Source: SAR202 cluster bacterium AD-804-J14_MRT_500m (GTDB taxonomy: Bacteria > Chloroflexota > Dehalococcoidia > UBA3495 > GCA-2712585). From it: a DNA stretch of 28,324 bases. Shown here piece after piece: positions 8,632 through 15,414 of this stretch (positions are counted from its first letter, which is position 1; each line of letters opens with the position of its first letter). The translations under genes were made by a program, and so were the position numbers. The stretch lies in contig VEXF01000023.1 in assembly GCA_009391275.1 (NCBI GenBank), forward strand, positions 1 to 28,324, written 5' to 3'. Under the pieces are notes generated by a model. It saw only the letters and a list, made by a program, of their open reading frames with translations, did not search any database and was not told where the DNA came from.

Positions 8632-9012
8632 ATGAGCTTGACACCGCGTTATATTTCACTCACTCCCTACTATGGACCTTGGACAGAAGACGACAAGGAT
8701 GCAAATTTCAAACAGCAAGTCGCTCAGTACGCTGCCGTAGATCCGTTGCCGACACTTGATCGAATGAGCAAAAATATGGATGTTCCTGTGGGTTCCCTAG
8801 TGCGCTACATCCTTACTAAATACGTCGCATCTGGCAGCGAAGCATTGCTCGAGATCGGGCCAAGGGTTGTATATCAGATGGATGAGGTCGTTAAAAAAGC
8901 CGAATCAGATGGGACAGACGAAAGTCGTCTTGAGGCCTACAAAGCGTTATCACAGATCGTGTCCTGGCTGAAAGTCCCGTTGGTTCCTGACACATCCAAC
9001 CCTGAGGCTTAA
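8632..9012 (+). CDS. Small conserved-looking protein of unknown function (DUF6027-like?)
   Basis: A 126-residue soluble protein with no signal peptide or membrane segment. It begins with a Tyr/Pro-rich stretch (SLTPRYISLTPYYGPWTEDD) and is then helical: QVAQYAAVDPLPTLDRMSKN, MDVPVGSLVRYILTKYVASG, then ALLEIGPRVVYQMDEVVKKA and a final helix near LEAYKALSQIVSWLK. The segment from DPLPTLDRM to VRYILTKYVASGSEALL resembles, from memory, the DUF6027 group found in Actinobacteria and Chloroflexota; this is not verified. The VPVGSLVRYIL part could be a helix-turn-helix-like bundle. A GGGAG lies six bases before the ATG. It follows the LLM gene by 39 bases and is probably co-transcribed, so it may be a partner or regulator of that enzyme. 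Function unknown. Confidence 0.75.
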   Translation: MSLTPRYISLTPYYGPWTEDDKDANFKQQVAQYAAVDPLPTLDRMSKNMDVPVGSLVRYILTKYVASGSEALLEIGPRVVYQMDEVVKKAESDGTDESRLEAYKALSQIVSWLKVPLVPDTSNPEA

Positions 9013-9032
9013 ATTGCGAAAACGTGGCGGAT

Positions 9033-9614
9033 ATGCCGGAAACCCCGGACTTAGAGATAATTAAAGCGTATCTCAACCGTCATCTATTAGGCCTCCGGGT
9101 CATCTCGGCTGAAGCCGTTAGTTCTTAGATTCCTCGATCGGCATTTCCAAACAGCTGTCCTCGAGCATGCTATCAAACAGATCGAGAGGCGTAGGGAATT
9201 CCTGATTTTTGGATTTGCCACAGATATAAACGAATCTGCTTTATCCTTAGTTTAGCGAATGGAAATGAGTTTCAACAGGGATTAACACGTTCTCCTGGAC
9301 AGATCAAAGAGATTCGCTGCCGAGGCAAAGTGCCCTCTGGAATCAGGGATCCGCACGCAGATGAGATTCTTTTAGCTCTAGGGATTACCCTTTTAAACGA
9401 AGAAGGGATTTGTCCGCTCAAGAGGCCATCCGAATTTATAGAAAATCAAAAGAGATTGTGACAGAGGCTATGGGAGGCGCTTTTCTTAAGATGTATAGCA
9501 AAGGTCGGCAACCGTGCCCTCAGATGCGGAGGTCGTATTAGTCAATTAACTGCTAACCGTCAAATCACGAGTTATTGTCGTCGATGTCAACCACGGATGC
9601 TCATCAAAAGCTAG
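9033..9614 (+). pseudogene. Decayed formamidopyrimidine-DNA glycosylase / endonuclease VIII (Fpg/Nei) gene
   Basis: The family N-terminus is intact: ATG at 9033, then PETPDLEIIKAYLNRHLLG, with the Pro-Glu catalytic pair. The frame then stops at a TAG (9126-9128), but homology continues in other frames. From 9118 the second frame gives the LDRHFQTAVLEHAIKQIERR stretch up to a TAG at 9253. From 9246 the first frame resumes and reaches DPHADEILLALGI, matching the GNAYADEIL block, with a TGA at 9459. From 9410 a third frame gives LSAQEAIRIYRKSKEIVTEA and GRQPCP. At 9525 the first frame returns with CGGRIS and ITSYCRRCQP, completing the four-cysteine zinc finger; TAG at 9612. So there are at least four frame changes, and about 80 residues between the N-terminal barrel and the helix-two-turn-helix are missing. 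The normal length is about 270 residues. It cannot make a working DNA repair enzyme. Neighbouring genes are intact, so sequencing error is unlikely. Confidence 0.85.
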
Positions 9615-9718
9615 CCAAGACATCTTCTAGATTATTTGATCGCAGTGTATAAAAATATCCCGGTGTCGGGAGGGCTGGGCCTTAATATATATCTCCAGCC
9701 AACTACATATTTTAAACG

Positions 9719-9749
9719 TTGGAAGCGAAACTACAAGATATAGTATACT
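9719..9749 (+). promoter_or_regulatory. Possible promoter for the Pro/Thr-rich lipoprotein
   Basis: TATACT at 9744-9749 is a good -10 match. The best upstream box is TTGGAA at 9719-9724, with a long 19-base spacer. It sits in a locally AT-rich stretch about 70 bases before the ATG at 9818. Between the dead glycosylase gene (end 9614) and this point I see nothing coding. Tentative because of the spacer. Confidence 0.25.
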
Positions 9750-9817
9750 AACGACGTCTGCGCAATCGGTATTATTCGGCGAAACTACGCTTTTTGTACA
9801 AACGAGTCAGGAATTAA

Positions 9818-10528
9818 ATGTATACAAAGACGACCGTAAAAGCTGTATCAATGTCCCTAATAGGCGGCTTGATATTGGTAATATTAGCAATCGGTTGTAC
9901 GAGCGCTGATCCTACTAATACGCCGGCCCCAGGCAAACCGTTGACCGCGGAACCGGTCGCTACTAGCAATTCGGTTGCCACAGCGACGCCTGATATCGAG
10001 GCGACGGCTCAGGCGAGAGTACAGGAGATTCTTAAATCGACTAGAATCGCACCAACTCCAACCGTGGCAGTCAGTACACCGACCCCGCTACCTTCCCCTA
10101 CGGCAATGGAACCGATTCCCACGAGCACACCAAATCCAACTCCTACTTCAGCACCGACCAGAACACCTACCCCAAAACCCCCACCTACTATTACTCCGAC
10201 TCCGACGAGAATAGCTGCCACCGATCCTACAGGCTTCCCACCTTTTCCGAACATTTACAGGGGAGCGATCACCATAGGCGGACAACCTGTTGAGGATGGT
10301 ATACCTGTTTTTGCTAGAATCGGTGTGTATCAGACGCCGACTATATTAACTAAGAATGGTCGCTACTCAAATTTGATTATTGGTCCTCCTAGTTCTTCGT
10401 ATTTCAACCGGACAATTGCGTTTTTCATACTCATGAACGGAGTTGAGATACAGGCAGCTGAAGTCGCGGTATACGCCCAGTTAGGGCTTAAGGAGTTATT
10501 ACAATCCTTAGCGCTAACATTCCCATAA
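9818..10528 (+). CDS. Lipoprotein with Pro/Thr-rich linker and C-terminal beta-rich domain
   Basis: A 236-residue secreted lipoprotein of unknown function. Residues 1-27 form a lipoprotein signal: Lys4 and Lys8, a hydrophobic core (GGLILVILAIG) and the lipidated Cys27 (AIGC). Residues 28-140 are low complexity, rich in Pro, Thr, Ser and Ala, with repeated TPTP-like units, a typical flexible spacer in Chloroflexota surface proteins. A short helical stretch (DIEATAQARVQEILKS) lies inside it. Residues 145-215 form a beta-rich domain (NIYRGAITIGGQPVEDGIPV, then NGRYSNLIIGP) that resembles small Ig-like or carboxypeptidase-regulatory-like domains. AGGA sits six bases before the ATG. It is monocistronic, with a dead gene behind it and glycerate kinase convergent ahead. 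A surface role, binding or display, is inferred from the layout only. Confidence 0.82.
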   Translation: MYTKTTVKAVSMSLIGGLILVILAIGCTSADPTNTPAPGKPLTAEPVATSNSVATATPDIEATAQARVQEILKSTRIAPTPTVAVSTPTPLPSPTAMEPIPTSTPNPTPTSAPTRTPTPKPPPTITPTPTRIAATDPTGFPPFPNIYRGAITIGGQPVEDGIPVFARIGVYQTPTILTKNGRYSNLIIGPPSSSYFNRTIAFFILMNGVEIQAAEVAVYAQLGLKELLQSLALTFP

Positions 10529-10652
10529 GATTCGGTTAACCGCCAAATCAATGGCAACAACGCACTAATTTTCGCAGGCACATTGGATGGGTGAGAGGTA
10601 TGGAACACCCAAGACCAGTTGCCTAGGTGCCCAATGCCAATAGCTCAAAATA

Positions 10653-11792
10653 TTAACGGGCTAGATCCAGTAATAGCATTCTCATGGCACGAGCCGTGGC
10701 GTTTACAAGCAGGGGATACGTAGATTGAATACTTGTGCGTAGCGGCATGGGATGATCCGAGATACATGTCACAGCATCGACACCATGTGCATACACGTCT
10801 TCGTAGCCGCGTCCTAGCCCACCGGCAATAATTAATACCTTTACACCAAGGGCTTTGGCACGTCTGGCTACGCCTATGGGAGCTTTATCATAGATAGTGG
10901 AATGATCTACTTTACCTTCCCCAGTTATCACTAAATCAGCACCTTCTAAATGACTGTCCATAGATAATACATCGCAGACAAGGTCGATGCCGCTCTGGAC
11001 GCGGCCATTCGCGAAAGCTATCAGACCAGCGCCTAATCCTCCGGCGGCCCCAGCCCCAGGTAATTCTGAAACCTCTATTCCAAAGGTCTGTTCAACGATC
11101 GAAGCATAATGCAACAATGCGGAATCTAGTTCACCCACCATCGTCGAGGTCGCCCCTTTTTGGGGTCCGTAAATAGCTGAAGCCCCTTCCGCGCCACACA
11201 ATGGGTTGGTAACGTCCGATGCGGCTATTATGTTGGTATCCCTCAATGAAGGGTTGATGCTGGAAATATCGATGGATTTGAGCTCAGATAAAAAAGCCCC
11301 ACCAGCCGGAAGATCTGTGCCGGTATTATCAAAGAATCGGACTCCTAAAGCCTTAGCCATCCCAGCGCCACCATCGTTGGTGGCGCTGCCACCCATTCCA
11401 ACTATGATACGTCGATATCCGTGTGCAATGGCTTCTTTAATAAGTTGGCCAGTACCAAAAGTGGTCGTATGCCGCGGATCCCGTTTCTCTGGAGGCACCA
11501 AGACAAGCCCGGATGCTCTTGCCATCTCTATAACGGCTGTTTCGCCATCCCCCATTACTCCCCAATCCGCTTTGATAGGATTCATGAAAGGATCGTTAAC
11601 GTGACTTGTAAACACGTGGCCATTTGTATTTTCTACCAACGCTTCTAGTGTTCCGTCACCACCATCGGCAACAGGTAATAAGGTTGTTTTTGCTTCAGGG
11701 ATAACCAGGCGGATTCCTGCTGCTATAGCTTCTGCTGCTTTAGCTCCCGAAAGGGCTCCCTTGAACGCTTGAGGTGCAATTACTACTTTCAC
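10653..11792 (-). CDS. Glycerate kinase (type I, GarK/GlxK family)
   Basis: Phosphorylates D-glycerate with ATP to a phosphoglycerate, feeding glyoxylate, serine or sugar-acid breakdown products into glycolysis. The sequence shows the family blocks: VVIAPQAFKGALSGAKAAEA at the N-terminus, LLPVADGGDGTLEALV, GMGGSATNDGGAGMAKALGV, LCGAEGASAIYGPQKGAT, GAGAAGGLGAGLIAF and ADLVITGEGKVDHSTIYDK. At 380 residues from the GTG at 11792 it is full length. That GTG fits the family start (M-K-V-V-I-A-P); an in-frame ATG at 11828 would add twelve residues with no counterpart. There is no Shine-Dalgarno before the GTG. Instead a TATAAT lies seven bases upstream, so the messenger probably starts at the GTG itself (leaderless). 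The first block reads PQAF where many homologs have PDSF. Convergent to the lipoprotein gene, divergent from the M20 pair. Confidence 0.9.
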   Translation of the reverse strand: MKVVIAPQAFKGALSGAKAAEAIAAGIRLVIPEAKTTLLPVADGGDGTLEALVENTNGHVFTSHVNDPFMNPIKADWGVMGDGETAVIEMARASGLVLVPPEKRDPRHTTTFGTGQLIKEAIAHGYRRIIVGMGGSATNDGGAGMAKALGVRFFDNTGTDLPAGGAFLSELKSIDISSINPSLRDTNIIAASDVTNPLCGAEGASAIYGPQKGATSTMVGELDSALLHYASIVEQTFGIEVSELPGAGAAGGLGAGLIAFANGRVQSGIDLVCDVLSMDSHLEGADLVITGEGKVDHSTIYDKAPIGVARRAKALGVKVLIIAGGLGRGYEDVYAHGVDAVTCISDHPMPLRTSIQSTYPLLVNATARAMRMLLLDLAR

Positions 11793-11799
11793 ATGTAGG

Positions 11800-11805
11800 A
11801 TTATA
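11800..11805 (-). promoter_or_regulatory. -10 box for a leaderless glycerate kinase transcript
   Basis: On the minus strand a perfect TATAAT ends seven bases before the GTG at 11792. A transcript started at the normal distance would begin on the GTG itself, and no Shine-Dalgarno sequence is present. The -35 region has no good match. Confidence 0.45.
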
Positions 11806-11842
11806 CATGTCGATGGCATGTGTACCATTGCATGCGTCCCTT

Positions 11843-11851
11843 TGCTACAAT
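11843..11851 (+). promoter_or_regulatory. Extended -10 promoter for the M20 pair
   Basis: TGC at 11843-11845 followed directly by TACAAT at 11846-11851 makes an extended -10 element (TGnTAnAAT type), which can work without a strong -35. The predicted transcript start near 11858 leaves a leader of about 20 bases that contains the strong AGGAGG at 11867-11872 before the GTG at 11880. It lies back to back with the glycerate kinase -10 box, 40 bases apart. Confidence 0.5.
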
Positions 11852-11879
11852 CAGATCGACTAATCTAGGAGGTCTAAGC

Positions 11880-13214
11880 GTGGTATCTAAGGAACAACTG
11901 AAGCAAAAAGTGAACAATGCAATCGATCGAAAAGCAGAGGATATTATCAGGATCGCAAAAACTATTTTAGAGAATCCTGAACCAGGCTTCCGAGAAGAAA
12001 AGACAGCGAAACTGGTGGGCCAGGTTTTCTCGGAAGCAGGTATCAAACACCGCGATGGAATAGCCATTACTGGGCTTAAAGGTGAACTACAGGGAGGGGC
12101 GGACGGACCAACCGTAGCCGTAATTGGTGAACTGGATTCCCTCATTGTGAATGGACATCCACATGCAGATTCTGATACCACCGCTGCGCATGCCTGTGGA
12201 CATCATTGCCAGATAGGTATGATGTTGGGTGCTGCTTTTGGGTTGATGGATTCGGATGTTTTACCCAACTTGAGCGGTAAAGTTGCGTTGTTGGCAGTAC
12301 CCGCAGAAGAGTATATCGAGATCGAGTATCGAGACGAACTTCGGCGTGCCGGAAAGCTAGAATTTATCGGGGGCAAACCCGAATTTATCAGGCTTGGTGA
12401 GTTTGACAATGTCGACATGGCTCTGATGTGCCATACGACTAGTGATCCCAAGGAGAGAAAGCTTGTCATCAGCAATACAAACAACGGATCTGTAGCGAAA
12501 CGAATACAATTTATCGGCACCGGAGCTCACGCTGGAGCCACACCACATTTAGGAGTAAACGCATTGAACGCAGCTTCACTGGCGATGCTAGCGATTCATG
12601 CTAACAGAGAAACTTTTCGCGATAATGACACCATTCGTATTCATCCGATAATCACCAAGGGGGGGGAAGCGGTAAGCGCTGTTCCTGCAGATGTGCGCAT
12701 GGAGACGTTTGTTCGGGGTGCGAGTGTGGATGCAGTGCTAGACGCGAATAGAAAGGTAGATAGAGCGTTGAGGGCAGGTGCCATGGCCGTTGGAGCACAG
12801 GTTAAAATCACCACGATTCCAGGGTACATGCCCCTCCAACAAGATGCAAAAATGATGGACATGTTCAAAGCCAATGCAGTTGGGCTGGTTGGGGAAGAAG
12901 GGATTGGCTACAGGGCACATAGTACCGGATCCACTGACATGGGCGATGTAAGTCAGATTATGCCAGTAATTCATCCATATGTGGGCGGGGCTACGGGGAT
13001 TGGGCATGGTAACGATTATGTGGTGCAGGACTACCAGCTAGCTGTGGTGACAGCTGCTAAAGCCTTAGCTAATACGGTTATTGATCTATTGTCAGATGGC
13101 GCGAAAAATGGGGGCCAGGTTTTGGCTCAAAACCGTAATTTTATGACCCGAGACCGATACCTCGAGGTTATGCGTGGCTTGGCTAAGGAAGAGTTATACA
13201 ACCCTGAAGGATAG
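11880..13214 (+). CDS. M20-family metallo-amidohydrolase (first of tandem pair)
   Basis: A 444-residue zinc- or manganese-type aminoacylase/carboxypeptidase-like hydrolase of family M20, closest in style to the AbgB / PM20D2 group. From the GTG: VIGELDSL (81-88) and AHACGHHCQIGMMLGA (from 103) carry metal ligands; PAEE (141-144) holds the catalytic and metal Glu; the lid domain has GTGAHAGATPHLGVNALNAA; and the C-terminal block is GSTDMGDVSQIMPVIHPYVG with GIGHGND. The start is set by AGGAGG seven bases before the GTG; upstream in-frame codons overlap the promoter. The next gene is a full-length paralog. No signal peptide, so it acts in the cytoplasm. Likely substrates are N-acyl amino acids, aminobenzoyl-glutamate-like amides or unusual dipeptides; the sequence does not say which. 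Confidence 0.88.
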   Translation: MVSKEQLKQKVNNAIDRKAEDIIRIAKTILENPEPGFREEKTAKLVGQVFSEAGIKHRDGIAITGLKGELQGGADGPTVAVIGELDSLIVNGHPHADSDTTAAHACGHHCQIGMMLGAAFGLMDSDVLPNLSGKVALLAVPAEEYIEIEYRDELRRAGKLEFIGGKPEFIRLGEFDNVDMALMCHTTSDPKERKLVISNTNNGSVAKRIQFIGTGAHAGATPHLGVNALNAASLAMLAIHANRETFRDNDTIRIHPIITKGGEAVSAVPADVRMETFVRGASVDAVLDANRKVDRALRAGAMAVGAQVKITTIPGYMPLQQDAKMMDMFKANAVGLVGEEGIGYRAHSTGSTDMGDVSQIMPVIHPYVGGATGIGHGNDYVVQDYQLAVVTAAKALANTVIDLLSDGAKNGGQVLAQNRNFMTRDRYLEVMRGLAKEELYNPEG

Positions 13215-13224
13215 ATTGACATCA

Positions 13225-14574
13225 ATGCCAACTACAGAAGAACTTAAACAGAGAGCTTGTCAGGCGATTGATCAACACAAAGATGAATTGATAATGCTGG
13301 CGAAGACCATCCTTCAGAATCCCGAGACAGGATTCCACGAGGTTAAAACAGCGAAATTAGTCAAGGAACAGTTTGCCCTCATGGGCATACCGTTTAGAGA
13401 TAGTCTGGCACTAACTGGGGTTAAAGGGAGAATATCTGGAACTGCTGGTCCAGGTCCAACGGTATCTGTTATTGGTGAGTTGGATTCTTTGCTGGTACCA
13501 GACCACCCGTCATCAGACGTTAATACCGGTGCAGCTCATGCATGTGGGCACCACTGCCAGATTGGGATGATGCTGGGCGCGGTCACTGGTTTGCAAGACG
13601 AAGGGGTACTTGCACATCTCTCTGGCTCGATTATTCCCTTTGCGGTTCCTGCCGAGGAATTTGTACAGTTAGAACGGCGGATGTCGCTACGCGATGAGAA
13701 ACGGATTGAGTTTCTTAGCGGCAAACAGGAATTGATAAGGTTGGGCGAGTTTGATGATGTAGATGTAGCGGTTATGTGCCACACCGCCAGTGACATGGGT
13801 AAGGGATCTTTTGCGGTTGGAGGTACGAGCAATAGTCATGTCGTCAAGTATGTTGAATTCCGAGGTAAAGGAGCCCATGCGGGTGGATCTCCTCATTTGG
13901 GTATCAACGCATTGAATGCTGCAGCATGGTCTCTGATGGCCATAAATTCGAATAGGGAAGCACTGCCAGAATGGGAAACAGTGAGGATACACGGGATAGT
14001 AAACAGAGGCGGGGAGTCTGTCAGTGCAGTTCCCTCTGATATCAGGTTAGAGTGGCGAGTGCGGTCTGCAACTCCGGAGGCGGTAACCAAGAATAGTGTA
14101 AAAGTAGACCGATGCTTTAAAGCTGGGGCCATGGCTGTGGGCGCTAGTGTAAAAATCACAAATATCCCAGGGTATCTACCGATTATTAATGATGGGAATT
14201 TGCAGGTATTGTTCAAAAACAATGCGGCAACTGTTCTAGGACACGATAAGGTAATTCAGATACGTGCTGACCGAAATAGAGGTGGCTCAACAGACATGGG
14301 GGATCTAAGTAGCATTATGCCCGCATGCCATCCATATACCACCGGGGCTGTTGGAGCTGGGCATAGCAAAAACTACGTGATTGAGAATTATGAACAGGCA
14401 GTAATAGCTCCAGCAAAAATTATGGCAATGGTAGTAATAGATCTACTTGCTGTGGGCGCTACCGGTGCAGTACAACTGTTGGACGAATATCAACCGGCAA
14501 TGTCAAAAGACGCATACCTATCATTCCAACGGGACCGGGCTCGTATAGAAGAGTTTGATGGTGGTGGCTTCTAA
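13225..14574 (+). CDS. M20-family metallo-amidohydrolase (second of tandem pair)
   Basis: A 449-residue paralog of the preceding gene, alignable from end to end. It shares GELDSL, the 17-residue block around HACGHH (105-110 here), PAEE (142-145), IRLGEFD and GSTDMGD. Differences fall in the lid domain (GKGAHAGGSPHLGINALNAA, and many changes in the strand after it) and in the C-terminal region (CHPYTTGAVGAGHSKNY). It starts 10 bases after the first gene's stop. The ATG at 13225 is chosen by alignment with the paralog; a TTG at 13216 lies closer to an AAGGA and is a possible alternative. Both genes keep all metal ligands, so neither looks dead. They may form homodimers with different substrates, or a mixed dimer like AbgA/AbgB, whose subunits are also two related M20 proteins. 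Cytoplasmic. Confidence 0.88.
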   Translation: MPTTEELKQRACQAIDQHKDELIMLAKTILQNPETGFHEVKTAKLVKEQFALMGIPFRDSLALTGVKGRISGTAGPGPTVSVIGELDSLLVPDHPSSDVNTGAAHACGHHCQIGMMLGAVTGLQDEGVLAHLSGSIIPFAVPAEEFVQLERRMSLRDEKRIEFLSGKQELIRLGEFDDVDVAVMCHTASDMGKGSFAVGGTSNSHVVKYVEFRGKGAHAGGSPHLGINALNAAAWSLMAINSNREALPEWETVRIHGIVNRGGESVSAVPSDIRLEWRVRSATPEAVTKNSVKVDRCFKAGAMAVGASVKITNIPGYLPIINDGNLQVLFKNNAATVLGHDKVIQIRADRNRGGSTDMGDLSSIMPACHPYTTGAVGAGHSKNYVIENYEQAVIAPAKIMAMVVIDLLAVGATGAVQLLDEYQPAMSKDAYLSFQRDRARIEEFDGGGF

Positions 14575-14588
14575 AATATACTCTTTTT

Positions 14589-14610
14589 CACAGACGAACT
14601 TAGGTCTGTG
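14589..14610. other. Stem-loop between convergent genes
   Basis: CACAGAC (14589-14595) pairs perfectly with GTCTGTG (14604-14610) around an eight-base loop. It lies just after the second M20 stop and before the stop of the convergent kinase-family gene. Neither strand has a T-run after the stem, so it is not a classic intrinsic terminator; it may still slow polymerase or protect messenger ends. Confidence 0.35.
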
Positions 14611-14650
14611 GCCAATCGATCGCATTCGTGGGGAATTCTATTAATCTGTC

Positions 14651-15229
14651 TTATATCGGTAATATTGATATAGCAGCTCCGCTGACAAGCGGGATCGTGG
14701 CGTTATCATCAAGAGGCACAGGGGCCAACTCCACACTTGTGGCGACAGCACCACCGATGATCAGTGCCCATAGAGGATGTGCTATTCCCATGCCCCAAAG
14801 AACAAGCGAAAGACATATAGTGACTATAAAGAAGGCAATGCTTCCTCTCGGGGATTTCTTACCTATTCGGAATCCCGACATCCTGATACCAGTTAAGGAG
14901 GCAACGGGATCTCCCACCGAAAGGAATAAAAGCGCGGCGACCGCAATGCTTTTATCAAACAACAAAAAACAGCCAAGAGCTGCGATAACCATGTAGGTCG
15001 CAGAAGTGACCTGGTAAACGTCCGCAGGTTTTAGAAGAGGCTTGAATAATCGAACAAGTCCTTTGTTTATGGAAGGTGATGTAAACCGCGCCGTTTCCGA
15101 CAATATTGCCAACCCAGAAATAACCAAAAGGACATTCACCATTATCTGAGAAGAAACGAATATGCCCATCACAGGTATAATGCTTCCCGCTAAAACATGG
15201 AACAATTTCCTCCAGTTAGATGGTGGCAT
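14651..15229 (-). CDS. Membrane CTP-type polyprenol/phytol/diacylglycerol kinase family protein (SEC59/DGK1/VTE5)
   Basis: A 192-residue integral membrane protein of about six hydrophobic segments, related to dolichol kinase (SEC59), yeast diacylglycerol kinase DGK1 and phytol kinase VTE5, which use CTP, not ATP. Blocks seen: RKLFHVLAGSIIPVMGIF at the N-terminus, the ISGLAILSETARF turn, VTSATYMVIAALGCFLLF, the motif FLSVGDPVASLTG, GKKSPRGSIAFF and the C-terminal ELAPVPLDDNATIPLVSGAA. These match the family in order. It has a similar fold to, and is often labelled as, a phosphatidate cytidylyltransferase, but the GDPVAS and ELAPVPLDDN blocks favour the CTP-kinase group. The ATG at 15229 has only weak ribosome-site support. 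The lipid target is unknown: phytol or geranylgeraniol salvage or polyprenol phosphate recycling are options. Confidence 0.78.
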   Translation of the reverse strand: MPPSNWRKLFHVLAGSIIPVMGIFVSSQIMVNVLLVISGLAILSETARFTSPSINKGLVRLFKPLLKPADVYQVTSATYMVIAALGCFLLFDKSIAVAALLFLSVGDPVASLTGIRMSGFRIGKKSPRGSIAFFIVTICLSLVLWGMGIAHPLWALIIGGAVATSVELAPVPLDDNATIPLVSGAAISILPI

Positions 15230-15414
15230 ATTCGCTGGCCAAGCTTGCAGATAAAGCTGATACCAGAACAGGGGCTACGCCATATAAGCGTGCAGTGTCT
15301 TGCAATTTGCAAACTTGGAACCGGAGGGTGCTCATCGAGTTGATGTTATACAAACGTTTTGGGCGCAAGTAGGAGGTCTGGTATTGTGGCATGGTGTAAT
15401 GTTGGGGCAGGATA

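Noticed and set aside
8891..9076. 61-codon minus-strand frame over the end of the 126-residue gene
   Set aside because: Shadow of the plus-strand gene and of the glycosylase remains.
10009..10254. Gly/Val-rich minus-strand frame opposite the lipoprotein spacer
   Set aside because: Simply the complement of the Pro/Thr repeat codons; low complexity.
10588..10611. TGGGTG ... CACCCA hairpin between the lipoprotein and glycerate kinase genes
   Set aside because: Six pairs with a 12-base loop and no T-run on either strand; too weak to call a terminator.
15230..15414. Gap searched for a tRNA or small RNA
   Set aside because: No cloverleaf, no T-loop consensus; nothing found beyond a weak open frame.
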